The notes under the pieces: model-generated
What the model was told of the DNA's origin: nothing
Database searches by the model: none
What the model saw: only the letters and a program-made list of their open reading frames with translations
Program-made: the position numbers and the translations under genes
From: Blastocladiella emersonii ATCC 22665
Lineage: Eukaryota > Blastocladiomycota > Blastocladiomycetes > Blastocladiales > Blastocladiaceae
Direction: 5' to 3'
Assembly: GCA_025594325.1 (NCBI GenBank)
Contig: JANHCV010000009.1
Location: 806,001 to 870,000 of the forward strand
DNA: 64,000 nt
Shown: in pieces, positions 55,270-64,000 of the stretch
Position numbering within the stretch: the stretch's first letter is position 1
How the letters are laid out: the number at the start of each line of letters is the position of its first letter

Positions 55270-55770
55270 GCCTCCTTGCGTTGATGACCATCGTTGCCTC
55301 GTTAAGTTGCGGATCAACGTTGCCTTGTTGCGTTGATAGTCAGCGTCGCCTCCTTACGTCAATGTTCAGCGTCGCCTCGTTGGGTCGTGATCAGCGTCGC
55401 CTTGTTCCATTGATGATCAGCGTCGGCTCGTTGCATCGATGACCAGCGTCGGCTCGTTGCATCGATGACCAGCGTCGGCTCGTTGCATCGATGACCAGCG
55501 TCGGCTCGTTGCATCGATGACCAGCGTTGGCTCGTTGCATCGATGACCAGCGTCGGCTCGTTGCATCGATGACCAGCGTCGGCTCGTTGCATCGATGACC
55601 AGCGTGGGCTCGTTGCATCGATGACCAGCGTCGCCTCGTTAAGTTGAAGTTCAGCGTCGCCTCGTTGCGTCGTGATCAGCGTCGCCTTGTTGAGTTTGTG
55701 GTCAGCGTCGCCTTGTTGCATCCATGACCAGCGTCGCCTCTTGCGTTGATCATCAGCGTCGCCTTGCCGC
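55270..55770 (+). repeat. 26-bp minisatellite array, homogenised part
   Basis: Same 26-bp family. About eight consecutive units between 55430 and 55630 are nearly identical (GACCAGCGTCGGCTCGTTGC plus ATCGAT), so this part was amplified recently. Flanking units are degenerate. Confidence 0.9.
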
Positions 55771-56286
55771 GCAGCACTAATTGGAGCCAAGAGGAGGATT
55801 GAGTGCTGCGCTTGAGAGTCAACAAGCAAACAAGGTGAGTTAGCTCGGGTTACGCTCAGATTGTCATTGCGAAAGTATTGCGTTCCTGTCGAGTTTCTGC
55901 CCCAGCATATGGTTGCTCATCTCCATCGCGACACGATCAAGGCAAGGATCAGGGGCTGCGACTCAACTCAGCCGCGCTGCTGCTGCTGTTGCCGCATAAC
56001 ATGCTGCGCAGAGCGACAGTGACAAGGTAACACGTAAGGTGAACCGCCGCCTTGGCTCAGCTGCAAAGTTCACTTTGTAAGGAAGCTAAATGAGGTACAG
56101 TCGCCAACTTGGCGCGGATGCGGCTGAAGTCGCACAGCAACCAAGAATCGTCATTGAAACATTAAGTAGCAACAACAGAGTACATATTTGTTGCGGGTTG
56201 ACTTTTGTCAAGCGAGGGCGCGCGAGGGAGAAAGGGCGAGGGGACGCGTTCAGCCACTCACGTGACATGATGAGGCAAGCCCAAAT
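55771..56286. other. Intergenic, no gene seen
   Basis: About 515 bp between the minisatellite and the 680-bp duplication. Only short unsupported frames. Confidence 0.55.
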
Positions 56287-56968
56287 GTGACGATCAACGC
56301 CAGACCCGGTGGCGGAGCAGGCGGAGGTACGGTTGCAGATGCGGTAGGCGGAGGTGCAGGACCAGAAGCCGAAAGCGAGCTGGGTGCGACCGTTGAGGAC
56401 GAGGTGGTTGAAGGAGGTGCAGCGCTTACATGCGCGTTGAACGGTGGCACGCGCGCTGGAAGTTCAGAGCGGTCGTTGGATTGTTGTTGATGAGGGCGAG
56501 GCGTAGAGCTGAGAGAGAGGACGGGTCGCGCTAAACTGCGGTGGTCAGCGACAGCGAAGCGAGCAGTCCATGGTATGCGTCGATCAGCTCATGGAGCTTC
56601 TTTCTGACAGACTCAGGGGCGCGTGTATGAGCAGAATGTTGAGCGGGCCAGGCGGCAGCGTGTCGAGCGGCAGCAGCGCGGTGGCCGTGCGACGCGAAGG
56701 TGGCGTAGTTGCTCGAGTCGAGGCACAGCCAGTCGACGAGGCGGTCACACTCCTCCGCAGTCCACCTTGTCCGACTGTCGCGTTGCGGCATGTTACAGCC
56801 GCTCAAATTTTCGTTTCGTGGAGGAGAAGCGGAGGGCGCTCGGGCGCCCGACCTGAAGTCGCGAGCAAGCCGCAAAACGCGTTCAGCCACAGTCACGTGA
56901 CATGTATGACTTGATGAAACCAAGTGAAATCCGCCAAAAGCACGTGACTCAGGACAGAGACGCGAAGG
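56287..56968. repeat. 680-bp direct duplication, copy 1
   Basis: Nearly identical in the same orientation to 60137-60826. It carries a Myb/SANT-like gene on the minus strand. Similarity ends abruptly on both sides. Confidence 0.92.
56426..56791 (-). pseudogene. Myb/SANT-like protein gene, copy 1 (late nonsense codon)
   Basis: It starts MPQRDSRTRWTAEECDRLVDWL at 56791. The tryptophan spacing and acidic/basic helices resemble the Myb/SANT-like domains found in transposon-associated proteins. TAG at 56531-56533 ends the frame at 86 aa. In copy 2 the corresponding codons read through for another 35 residues to a shared TAA at 56426. The 86-aa product still has the whole domain and may be expressed. 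DNA binding is inferred from the fold resemblance only. Confidence 0.5.
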
Positions 56969-56971
56969 GGT

Positions 56972-57033
56972 CATTTGCCGTCACACAGCCTTCGGCTGGC
57001 ACCGGCGCAGGGCTTTGCCCTTCGCCCTTGCCC
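56972..57033 (+). repeat. Hairpin-rich repeat, copy 2 (also at 54135-54200)
   Basis: See copy 1. It starts almost exactly where the 680-bp duplication ends. Confidence 0.85.
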
Positions 57034-57188
57034 TTGCCCATCGTCGCCCAACGCTCCCACTCGCTCGCTCAGTTCTCGTTGTTTTTGAGCTCGAGCTCAC
57101 TCAAACTCCATGCAAACTATTTAAGAATGAACACAGACGCGATATTTATGTTTGAGAAAGAAAACTACAGGCCGACGCGACCGATACT

Positions 57189-59883
57189 TTAGGCCGAGTC
57201 GTTGGGGTGAGCACGCTTGGCGGGCAGCTCGAGGTCGGCGTCCGTTGACTGCTCCTCCTCGGCCGAGCGCTTGCGGTGGCGAGCTATAGTGATTCGTCGT
57301 TCGTTTGGTTAGCACATGGCCCGCTACTCGCTTCGACACGACCAGACAAGAAGACCATGTCCGAGTTGAGCAGCTTGCCGCCGTTCCACACATACAGCTC
57401 GAGCGAGTCGCGCGGGTTGGGCATCAGCGTGAAGAAGATGTGCGGGAGGCCGAGCGTGAGGATATAGGCGAAGACGTTGTCGGAGAACACCTTGCGCTCG
57501 CCGTTGGAGAACCACTGCTTCTTGGCCACGCCCTTGATGGCATGCACCGTGCCCTGCTGGTCGGGGCTGAGCGGCAGCACAACGCCCGACTCGGCCGTCT
57601 TGCGTGCCTTCTGCATGCGCTCGATGACGACGTCAAGATCTTTTTCGGTGACGCTCGCGACACACTTGATGTCCTGCGGCGCGACACGTTGCTGGAGGTA
57701 CGCGCCGTTCATGAACTTGGAATAGAGTGTAGTGGATTGAGCAGAATGATTGTATATTGGGAACAACGAGAGGAACACCGCCGCGCGCAACGCGTGACCC
57801 CGCCCATCCCAGGTCGGCCACCCCTGTACCCATCCGCCCCCCGCCGCGATGGCGAGCGCGGTGGTGTGGACAGCTTGTCGAAGACGACGAGGATGAAGTC
57901 GTTGTCGCGCGAGAACCGGTGGGTCGAGACGCGGAGCAGGTGCTGGATCAGGCCGAGAATCGAGAAGCGGTTCTTGCAGTCCCGGTCATGAAGACCGCCG
58001 CGGCCGAACGGGAACAGGTGGACGAAGAGGAGGGCGAGCCAGTCCTGGTCGTGCAGGTCGGCGTACTTGTTGGGGTGGCGGATCGCGAGGATCGGCGAGT
58101 CGTTGAGCAGCTCGGCAGGCGGCGTTGCGGCGCCGTGAGCCGCAGTCGTGGAGCCCTGGGCGGCGACGGCGGCGGCGGCGGCGGTCAGCTGGTTGCCGAG
58201 ATACTGCTGTACCACGTACATCGCGTCGGCGATGGCCTTGGCGTGGCCGCTGCGCTTGTCCGAGCGTTTTTCGGCCTCAGAATCGGGTGGCGCGGCGGCT
58301 GCGGCGGGCGCGGCGGCGGGCGCCGCGGCGGTGGCGGTTGACTCGAGATCTGACGCGTCGCCGTCATCGTCGTCCGAGCCTGACTCGGAGTTGGAGTCGT
58401 CGACGGCCGGGTGGCAGCCGTGACGAGTCAAGTGGTCACGACAGTGGTGGAGATGGTCGACATGGTCGTTGGACGCCGCGTAGCCATAGGCCGTGGGCAA
58501 CTCAACTGGGCGTGGCGCGGCCGTTGCACCAAGTGCGACGTCGCCGCCGCCGTCACCCGCAATTGAGCCCGCCGCGTTGTCGAGCGCGTCCGCGTCGCTG
58601 TCTCGGCTGCCGCCCTTGAGCGACTTAAGGAACTCCTGCTTGGCCTCGCGGGCGGCCTCGAACTCGTTCTCGGGCGCGTCCTGGACAACGATGCCCGACA
58701 CGAACTCGTGCACCGTCACCTCGGCGTCGTGCGGGTCCATCTGGGCCTGCTTCTCGACGAGCGTGGCGTTGGCGACGTCGCACGTTGCGTCCGCGGCCTT
58801 GGCGGCGAGATCCTTGGTCGCGGGCTGGGTGCCGTCGTAGGCCTCAGTGAAGAGCTTGTCGTTGATGGACTCAAGCGCATCGAACGACTTCTCGCACAGC
58901 GCGTTGTCCTGGTACAGCGGGTTGAACTTGAGCAGCTTCTCGACGGCCGCGCGGACCCTTTCCGCGTCGCAGCCGTACTTTTTGCGCAGCACGGCCTGCT
59001 GCCCGTCGGTGAGCGTGGACGTGAAGACGACCTGGAACTCCTTGAGGCCGTCAACGAACGGCAGCACCTTGACGAACGCGGGGCCCGCCGTGCCGTCGTG
59101 GATGTGGATGTGCGATGTGAGCGCCTTGCCGGTGCCGCCCGCAACGACGCAGGTGATGGCGTTCATGTAGAACAACGAGATGACGCGGAGCTCGGAGAAG
59201 GTGAGGATGTCGATCTCGTCAATCGAGCCCGTCATGTTCCCATCGGCGAGGGCCCAGTCGGGCGGGCGCAGGTCGAGGTTAGCGCCGCCGTCATGGCTCT
59301 CGAGCTTGCGCTGGATGTCGCGGAGGTGCTTGAGCGTGTCCTTTTTGAAAAAGGCGGCGATGACAACGCCGTCAGGATCGCGAACGACGCCGCGCGGGGA
59401 GAGCGCGAGGAGCGTCACGTTGACGTCCTTGAACTCAGGCGGCGGGAACAGCGAGTCGACGCGGTACTGCGCGGCGAGATCAGGGGGCACGTCTTTGGGC
59501 ACGGCGAGCACCGCGGCCATGGCCGCCCACGGGAACTCAGCGACCTCGAGGCGCTCGACCTCGTTGCCGAAGCACAGCTTGTCCGTGACGACGCAAACGT
59601 GCCCGCCCATGGCCTCGGCGTGCTCCTCGCGGTACTCGTTGATGATGCGCATGCGGTTCTTGTTGGTGAGGCCGGGGACGCACAGGTCGACGAGCAGGCG
59701 CGCAAGGCGCGCCGCGTGGAGGTACTGCGACTTGGCCTCGTCGCGTTTGCGCTGGCGATAGCGACGGGTATCGTCGCGATGGTGCTCAACGTACTCGAGA
59801 TCCACGCGCTGCTTCTGGTGCCGCTTGTCCGAGTACTCGCGCTCCTGCTGCAAACGCTCGTTGTGGGACGGGGCGGGCTTGAG
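57189..59883 (-). CDS. Helitron-like protein, N-terminal domains only
   Basis: The main exon is 59883 to about 57850 (acceptor CCTAG before 59883; the first exon was not found). A basic coiled start is RRYRQRKRDEAKSQ. A region resembling DUF6570 follows (LTFSELRVISLFYMNAITCVV, SHIHIHDGTAGPAFVKVLPF), then an Asp/Ser/Ala-rich linker. The start of a Helitron_like_N domain is LLFVHLFPFGRGGLHDRD. After an intron ending TCCAAG, the next exon has MNGAYLQQRVAPQD and LGLPHIFFTLMPNP. A third exon after CACTATAG (with a CTAAC branch site) gives a nuclear-localisation-like tail (RHRKRSAEEE, ...KRAHPNDSA) and TAA at 57189. The REP HUH motif and helicase are absent, so it cannot transpose itself. It is a truncated element or a derived gene. 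Confidence 0.65.
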
Positions 59884-60136
59884 CTAGGGCGACTCCATTC
59901 CAGGAACAGGCTAGAGGGGAAGCGGATCTGTAAGAACGTGAAATTGCGACGCAGCAGGTGTTACTTCGCCAAAGAGTACCTTTGGCGGTGGCAACTCCCA
60001 TTGAAATGGATCCGAGGCAAAGGGCCGCCCGTACACCGCAGGGTCTACGCAAAGAACTCGGAAGCCACGTTAGACGCGATTCGAGCAGGCAGGCCTTGCG
60101 TGGCAAAACGTACCCAATCGAACAGGCGCGTCAAAC

Positions 60137-60826
60137 GTGTCAATCGATGCAGGACCCGGTGGCGGAGCAGGCGGAGGTGCGGTTGCAGATGCGGTAGTCG
60201 GAGGTGCAGGACCAGAAGCCGAAAGCGAGCTGGGTGCAACCGTTGAGGACAAGGTGGTTGAAGTAAGTGCAGTGCTTACATGCGCGCTGAACGGTGGCAC
60301 GCGTGTTGAAAGTTCAGAGCGGTGGTAGGGTCTCTGTTGATGAGGGCGAGCCACAGGGCTGAGAGAGAGGATGGGTCGCGCAGATCTGCGGCGGACAGCA
60401 ACAGCGACGCGAGCAGTCCATGGTATGCGTCGATCAGCTCATGGAGCTTCTTTCTGACAGACTCAGGGGCGCGTGTATGAGCAGAATGCTGAGCGAGCCA
60501 GGCGGCAGCGTGTCGAGCGGCAGCAGCGCGGTGGCCGTGCGACGCGAAGGTGGCGTAGTTGCTCGAGTCGAGGCACAGCTAGTCGACGAGGCGGTCACAC
60601 TCCTCCGCAGTCCACCTTGGCCGACTGTCGTGTTGCGGCATGTTACAGCCGCTCAAGCTTTCGTTTCGTGGAGGAGAAGTGGAGTGCGCAACGTCGCTCG
60701 AGCCGAAGTCGCGAGCAAGCCGCAAAACGCGTTCAGCCACAGTCACGTGACATGTACGACGTGATGAAACCAAGTGAAATCCGTCAAGAGCACGTGACTC
60801 AGGACAGACTTTCGAAGAGGTCACCC
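60137..60826. repeat. 680-bp direct duplication, copy 2
   Basis: Second copy of 56287-56968. The Helitron-like gene lies between the copies. Confidence 0.92.
60276..60641 (-). pseudogene. Myb/SANT-like protein gene, copy 2 (early nonsense codon)
   Basis: It reads MPQHDSRPRWTAEECDRLVD and then TAG at 60579-60581, where copy 1 has TGG (Trp). Downstream the frame is intact to TAA at 60276, including the segment lost from copy 1. The early stop destroys the domain. Confidence 0.65.
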
Positions 60827-60875
60827 AATATTTCAGGGCAAAGCCCTGCACCCAATATTTCAGGGCAAAGCCCTG
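60822..60875 (+). repeat. Two tandem 27-bp units, each with a hairpin
   Basis: The units contain CAGGGC-AAA-GCCCTG, a perfect 6-bp stem, and are identical. They lie just after the second 680-bp copy. Confidence 0.9.
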
Positions 60876-60894
60876 CAAACCGATCCAACCTCAT

Positions 60895-60975
60895 GCAAAT
60901 TAATTAGACTTGGTCCACAAACGCTTCGCTCATGGTTTTCAAATCGAGGGCCAAGGCCCGCTCCACCTGGGGCGC
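60895..60975 (-). repeat. Conserved hairpin-bearing terminus, copy 2 (inverted)
   Basis: The reverse complement matches 1320-1395. The hairpin here is GGGCC-TT-GGCCC, and CTAA followed by T occurs at the AT-rich end. Confidence 0.6.
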
Positions 60976-61076
60976 TTGAGCCGTGCAGGAGCGCGCTCGT
61001 ACTAACGATGGATCAGGCGCATATTGGACGGGTAATGCGCTTCGCCGCGGTGGCAGCACTCGTCCTCAAAATTGGG

Positions 61077-61221
61077 GAACGGCGCGACGCGGAACGGCGC
61101 GACGCAGAACGGCGCGACGCAGAACGGCGCGACGCAGAACGGCGCGACGCAGAACGGCGCGACGCAGAACGGCGCGACGCAGAACGGCGCGACGCAGAAC
61201 GGCGCGACGCAGAACGGCGCG
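61077..61221 (+). repeat. 15-bp tandem array, nine full units
   Basis: The unit is GAACGGCGCGACGCA, nearly perfect, followed by two copies of GTGGCCCGTCGCCGC. Since 15 is a multiple of 3, every frame is open and gives repeats such as ERRDA or FCVAP. No start context or flanking coding sequence supports a gene. Confidence 0.92.
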
Positions 61222-61299
61222 TGGCCCGTCGCCGCGTGGCCCGTCGCCGCGTGGCAGTCGTCCTCAATGTCAACATGATTCACGGACACTCGCGCGCCT

Positions 61300-61830
61300 T
61301 CTAAGCGACGTAAGGAGATGAAGAACTGGTGGATGAGAAAAGCAAGACGCGCCTACGGACGTCGCAGCCGCAAACGTGTGGACGGTCACGGAGTCGTTGA
61401 ACGCGGCGGCGATCCACATGCAGACGTCGAGGACGTCGTCGCGGACAAGCGAACAGCGCGAGAATCGAGGTCGTTGGCGAGCGTCGCGGGATCCGTGGTG
61501 TCGGAGCCCGAGATCGCAGCCGCTGCGACGGGCAACAGGCACCGGACAACGGCGGCCGCTGGCATGCGGTCGACGAAGTGGTGCGAGTCGGTGAGGTCCG
61601 CGAGGCGCACGGTCACATCCCCGAGCAGAAACGTGGGGAGCTGCAGCGCGACGAACGGCAGTAACCGCCAGACGACTTTCGCGCGGGAAACGCCGTCAGA
61701 GACCAGCTGTCAGCGCGAACAGCGACAGCACGGACGTCCTTCGTGTAGAGTACACACGCCGAGCGATTTCGTAGGGCGGTCAGCGAGGTGGTAGCGACGC
61801 GGCCGGCACCACGGGGCAACGGTGCGACGG
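61300..61830 (-). pseudogene. Decayed unknown gene
   Basis: Minus-strand fragments in shifted frames look protein-like (VTVRLADLTDSHHFVDRMPAAAVVR as one piece, LVRDDVLDVCMWIAAAFNDSVTVH as the next). They follow each other as if one protein had been broken by frameshifts. No start, splice sites or family are recognised. Confidence 0.3.
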
Positions 61831-63539
61831 CGCGACAAGAGAGGTGGCCGACACATGGCGGATTGCCGCCGTCAAGCAGACGGATGGCGGATAGGGCTCC
61901 CGGCGCGCATGTTTCGTGTCACCGTTCAAATCAGACGTCAGGCCGTGATGAAGAGAGAGGAATAGCGGGCCCATCGTTGAGGCCGGCTTGAATACACGCA
62001 GCTCGGTAGCACACTCGAGGTGTGTTTTGCTTAGGGAGAGTAACGGCTATCAAAACTCGCGAGTCGGTGCGGACGGCCGCACGGAGCCTCGCGAGCCAGG
62101 CGTTTCACGCGTTCTAACTTACACGGGCTGACCAACCCCGCGTGATTTACTCAGTTCATCAACTTAGATCAATTCGCTCCAACGTGTTGCAGTCGTTGCT
62201 GCTTCGGAGAGACGCGTCGCGAGGCAGTCCAGCAACTGAAACGCGTCGACGCGACCAATCATGTGAGCACGCGCGACGCGTCGCGCATCCCAGCGTGGGC
62301 CGCCAGCAACTCTTCCTTGACGGATATCGATATATTTAATGAGCAGCCACTTGGTGCAAACTCAGATGGACTAAGGGTCCCACGCTACCAACTTGCTGAA
62401 GCTTGTTCACGATTCGTTGCCTAGAGCGCAACCTACGGCGAGTACGAGGAAGTTTGACTTGGCTTCCCCTAAGCTTCAAGCAACTCAGATTCCCGGCCAC
62501 ATGCTCGGCCTAGTTTGCTCGAACTTGGACCCAGTGAGGGTGAAGTCAGCTCAAGCTCAGCCTCACCTTGGACCGCACCAGCCTCAAGCTTGAGCGAGCT
62601 AACGAAAATTCGATGACGTCTCAGCCCTAGCTTGTTCATTCTCGGCCGAACTCCAGCCACTTTTCCAGCTTTCCCAACTGCTGCGAGATCGAGGGGCTGG
62701 CTGGGATGGCAATGAATTCGTTGCTCATCAAGGTCTCGCCAGTTTAAGTCATGTTTTCGTTTATTATTTTCAAAAGTCCCTCGTGAACATGTTCCTCATG
62801 GTCCTGAACACTGACTGAAACGAGATTTGGAGCGACACATGCGGGCGTCCTTCAACGTGTGAAGCCGAGAATGGCGCGCAGGACCTCAGGCTAGCAACGT
62901 CAGTTTGCCGCAGGCCTGTTCGCTTGATCGCAGGACGTCCTGTGGGATTTTCTCCCCCGCTTGATGCCATAAAGTTGAGTAGACCCACGAAAGAAACGAT
63001 GTGTACGCTAAAACTCGACTCGATGCTACCGAGCTGCCGCGGCACCGCCTCGGGCGTCTGATCCAGCTCACACATGGTGCCGCTCAACCCCTTCCACGGC
63101 ATTCCCTCACGCGACGTTTTTCGCAATCATGACGGGACATTCACCTCGACGCCGCGCCGCGCTCTGTGGGTTCTACGTCCTGCGCGCCGTTGCTTGAACG
63201 ATTGCCGATACTCGGCGCAGGGATTTGGTCGCCACCATGAGCTACTTGCTCATTTATGTCCGCCCCAGAGTCGTTCCTTGATATGTTTGTTCATGTGGGC
63301 CCGGATTGTTGCGTCTAATCTTGCGTGAAGAGTAAGCGTTAAGTGGTGGGATGGAGGGATATCTGGTCTTCAGCCCCCCGTGAGACAGTTTGAGACGCGT
63401 TGCGATATCATGTGAGCGTCTCGTGGCGTGGCTGAGCACCTTTTCGCCCGCGCTCTCGCCGACCTCGAGCGACGCCGTCCCGTCCCGAGTTCCCTCCTCC
63501 CCCACTCAACCGACGCACCGCCGTCGCAACGTAAAATCC
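61831..63539. other. Long stretch without supportable genes
   Basis: About 1.7 kb with short frames only. A minus-strand 118-codon frame at 62770-63126 has no recognisable domain. No RNA gene or clear repeat seen. Confidence 0.5.
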
Positions 63540-64000
63540 ATGCAAAAGCTCGAGACGCTCAACATCCCCAAGGTGATCCACCGTGTTTTATGTTATGCCG
63601 TGGACTTGCACGACGACCCGGACGACTTGACCGGCCTGCTGGCCTGCTGCAGTACTCGAGCGTGATGCTGCAGCGGCTAATCCCGGGCGTGCAGCGCGCT
63701 ATTGTTCGGCGCTGCCCTCAACTCTCCTTGTTCGAGGCGACCGTGCAGGGCGACATCCTCCTTTCCTAGTCGTCTTGGTACCCTCCATCTGAACTCGAAT
63801 TCCATCAACTCGTCCGTCCTTGCTCGCATTTCTGTGCAGCTTCCTCCAGCTCTCGGACACCTCTACATTGAGCGCAACGCATTTGCTGCGGCCATAGAGG
63901 ACCAGCAGTACTGGGTGCTCCCTCACGAGCTGCAGAGCCTTATTCTGGCCCACGAAAAACTTTGGCTTCGCAGCACCAGATCGCTGGCTGCGGCGCTCGT
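63540..64000 (+). pseudogene. LRR-family gene start, frameshifted, runs off the window
   Basis: It starts MQKLETLNIPKVIHRVLCYAVD at 63540 and reads an F-box-like helical start to a TGA at 63665-63667. A one-base shift then gives VMLQRLIPGVQRAIVRRCPQ to a TAG near 63768. A further frame reads LRR sequence (LGTLHLNSNSINSSVLARIS, LPPALGHLYIERNAF) to the right edge. The start resembles that of the LRR remnant at 4364-6183. At least two frameshifts make it a pseudogene unless the sequence is in error. Confidence 0.5.

Noticed and set aside
55430-55630. CRISPR-like array
   Set aside because: Units are contiguous 26-bp tandem repeats without unique spacers, in a eukaryotic genome.
55359-55829. Repeat protein with a 26-residue period (minus strand)
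   Set aside because: The period is the by-product of a 26-bp DNA repeat read in rotating frames; there is no start context or conserved flank.
58708-60246. 512-codon plus-strand frame
   Set aside because: Antisense shadow of the Helitron-like gene.
61008-61304. Repeat protein of ERRDA or FCVAP units
   Set aside because: All frames stay open across the 15-bp array. No promoter, splice or flanking coding evidence.
62770-63126. 118-codon minus-strand frame
   Set aside because: No recognisable domain, no splice or promoter signal, and no similarity to the families in the window.

Overview
The window is nuclear DNA of a GC-rich, intron-containing eukaryote, most likely a zoosporic fungus. The evidence is fungal-type housekeeping genes (GTR1, RPA49, MRX11, a TIF3-type eIF4B, DPM1), a probable flagellar RIIa/EF-hand gene (EFCAB10-like), introns of about 56-83 nt that nearly all begin GTACG, and DIRS-type and Helitron-type elements. 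An Allomyces-like blastocladiomycete fits best, but this is inference, since no marker gene (rRNA) is present.

Layout. 1-1.4 kb: end of a broken PIF1-like (Helitron-type) helicase and a conserved hairpin-bearing terminus. 1.5-29.9 kb: a cluster of one uncharacterised family of ~730-780 aa proteins with an F-box-like N-terminus and a shared C-terminal GALDGV signature. Two subfamilies occur, A (1.6-3.8, 11.4-12.8, 17.6-24.6, 24.9-27.3 and 27.5-29.9 kb) and B (8.7-11.1 and 14.9-17.3 kb). Every copy that retains the region has one phase-1 intron at the same place. Intact copies alternate with broken ones. The cluster also holds a decayed leucine-rich-repeat gene (4.4-6.2 kb) and a phosphopentomutase (6.4-8.5 kb).

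The A copy at 17.6-24.6 kb is split by a two-level nested insertion. A 1.84-kb element with ~150-bp terminal inverted repeats (called Y here) sits in the reading frame without a target duplication. A 3.8-kb DIRS-type retrotransposon sits inside the left inverted repeat of Y. The DIRS copy has gag, RT and RNase H, inverted terminal repeats and the diagnostic internal complementary region. It lacks a tyrosine recombinase and carries a nonsense codon and a lost RNase H catalytic glutamate.

30-49.3 kb is a compact housekeeping block: aldehyde dehydrogenase, a USP4/15/Ubp12-type deubiquitinase, eIF4B, Gtr1/RagA, an EFCAB10-like protein, Mrx11 (with a predicted 5-nt micro-exon), a small basic protein, RPA49, a small Cys-rich membrane protein, a multi-RRM protein and DPM1. 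Several neighbours are only 22-60 bp apart. These genes serve TORC1 signalling, rRNA transcription, translation initiation, glycosylation and carbon metabolism and show no operon-like logic.

49.5-64 kb is accessory and decayed: a chimera of family A and an LRR gene, a large DUF4470-like gene with two lesions, 26-bp minisatellite arrays, a 680-bp direct duplication carrying a Myb/SANT-like gene on either side of a truncated Helitron-like gene, a 15-bp repeat array, and another broken LRR gene running off the right edge.
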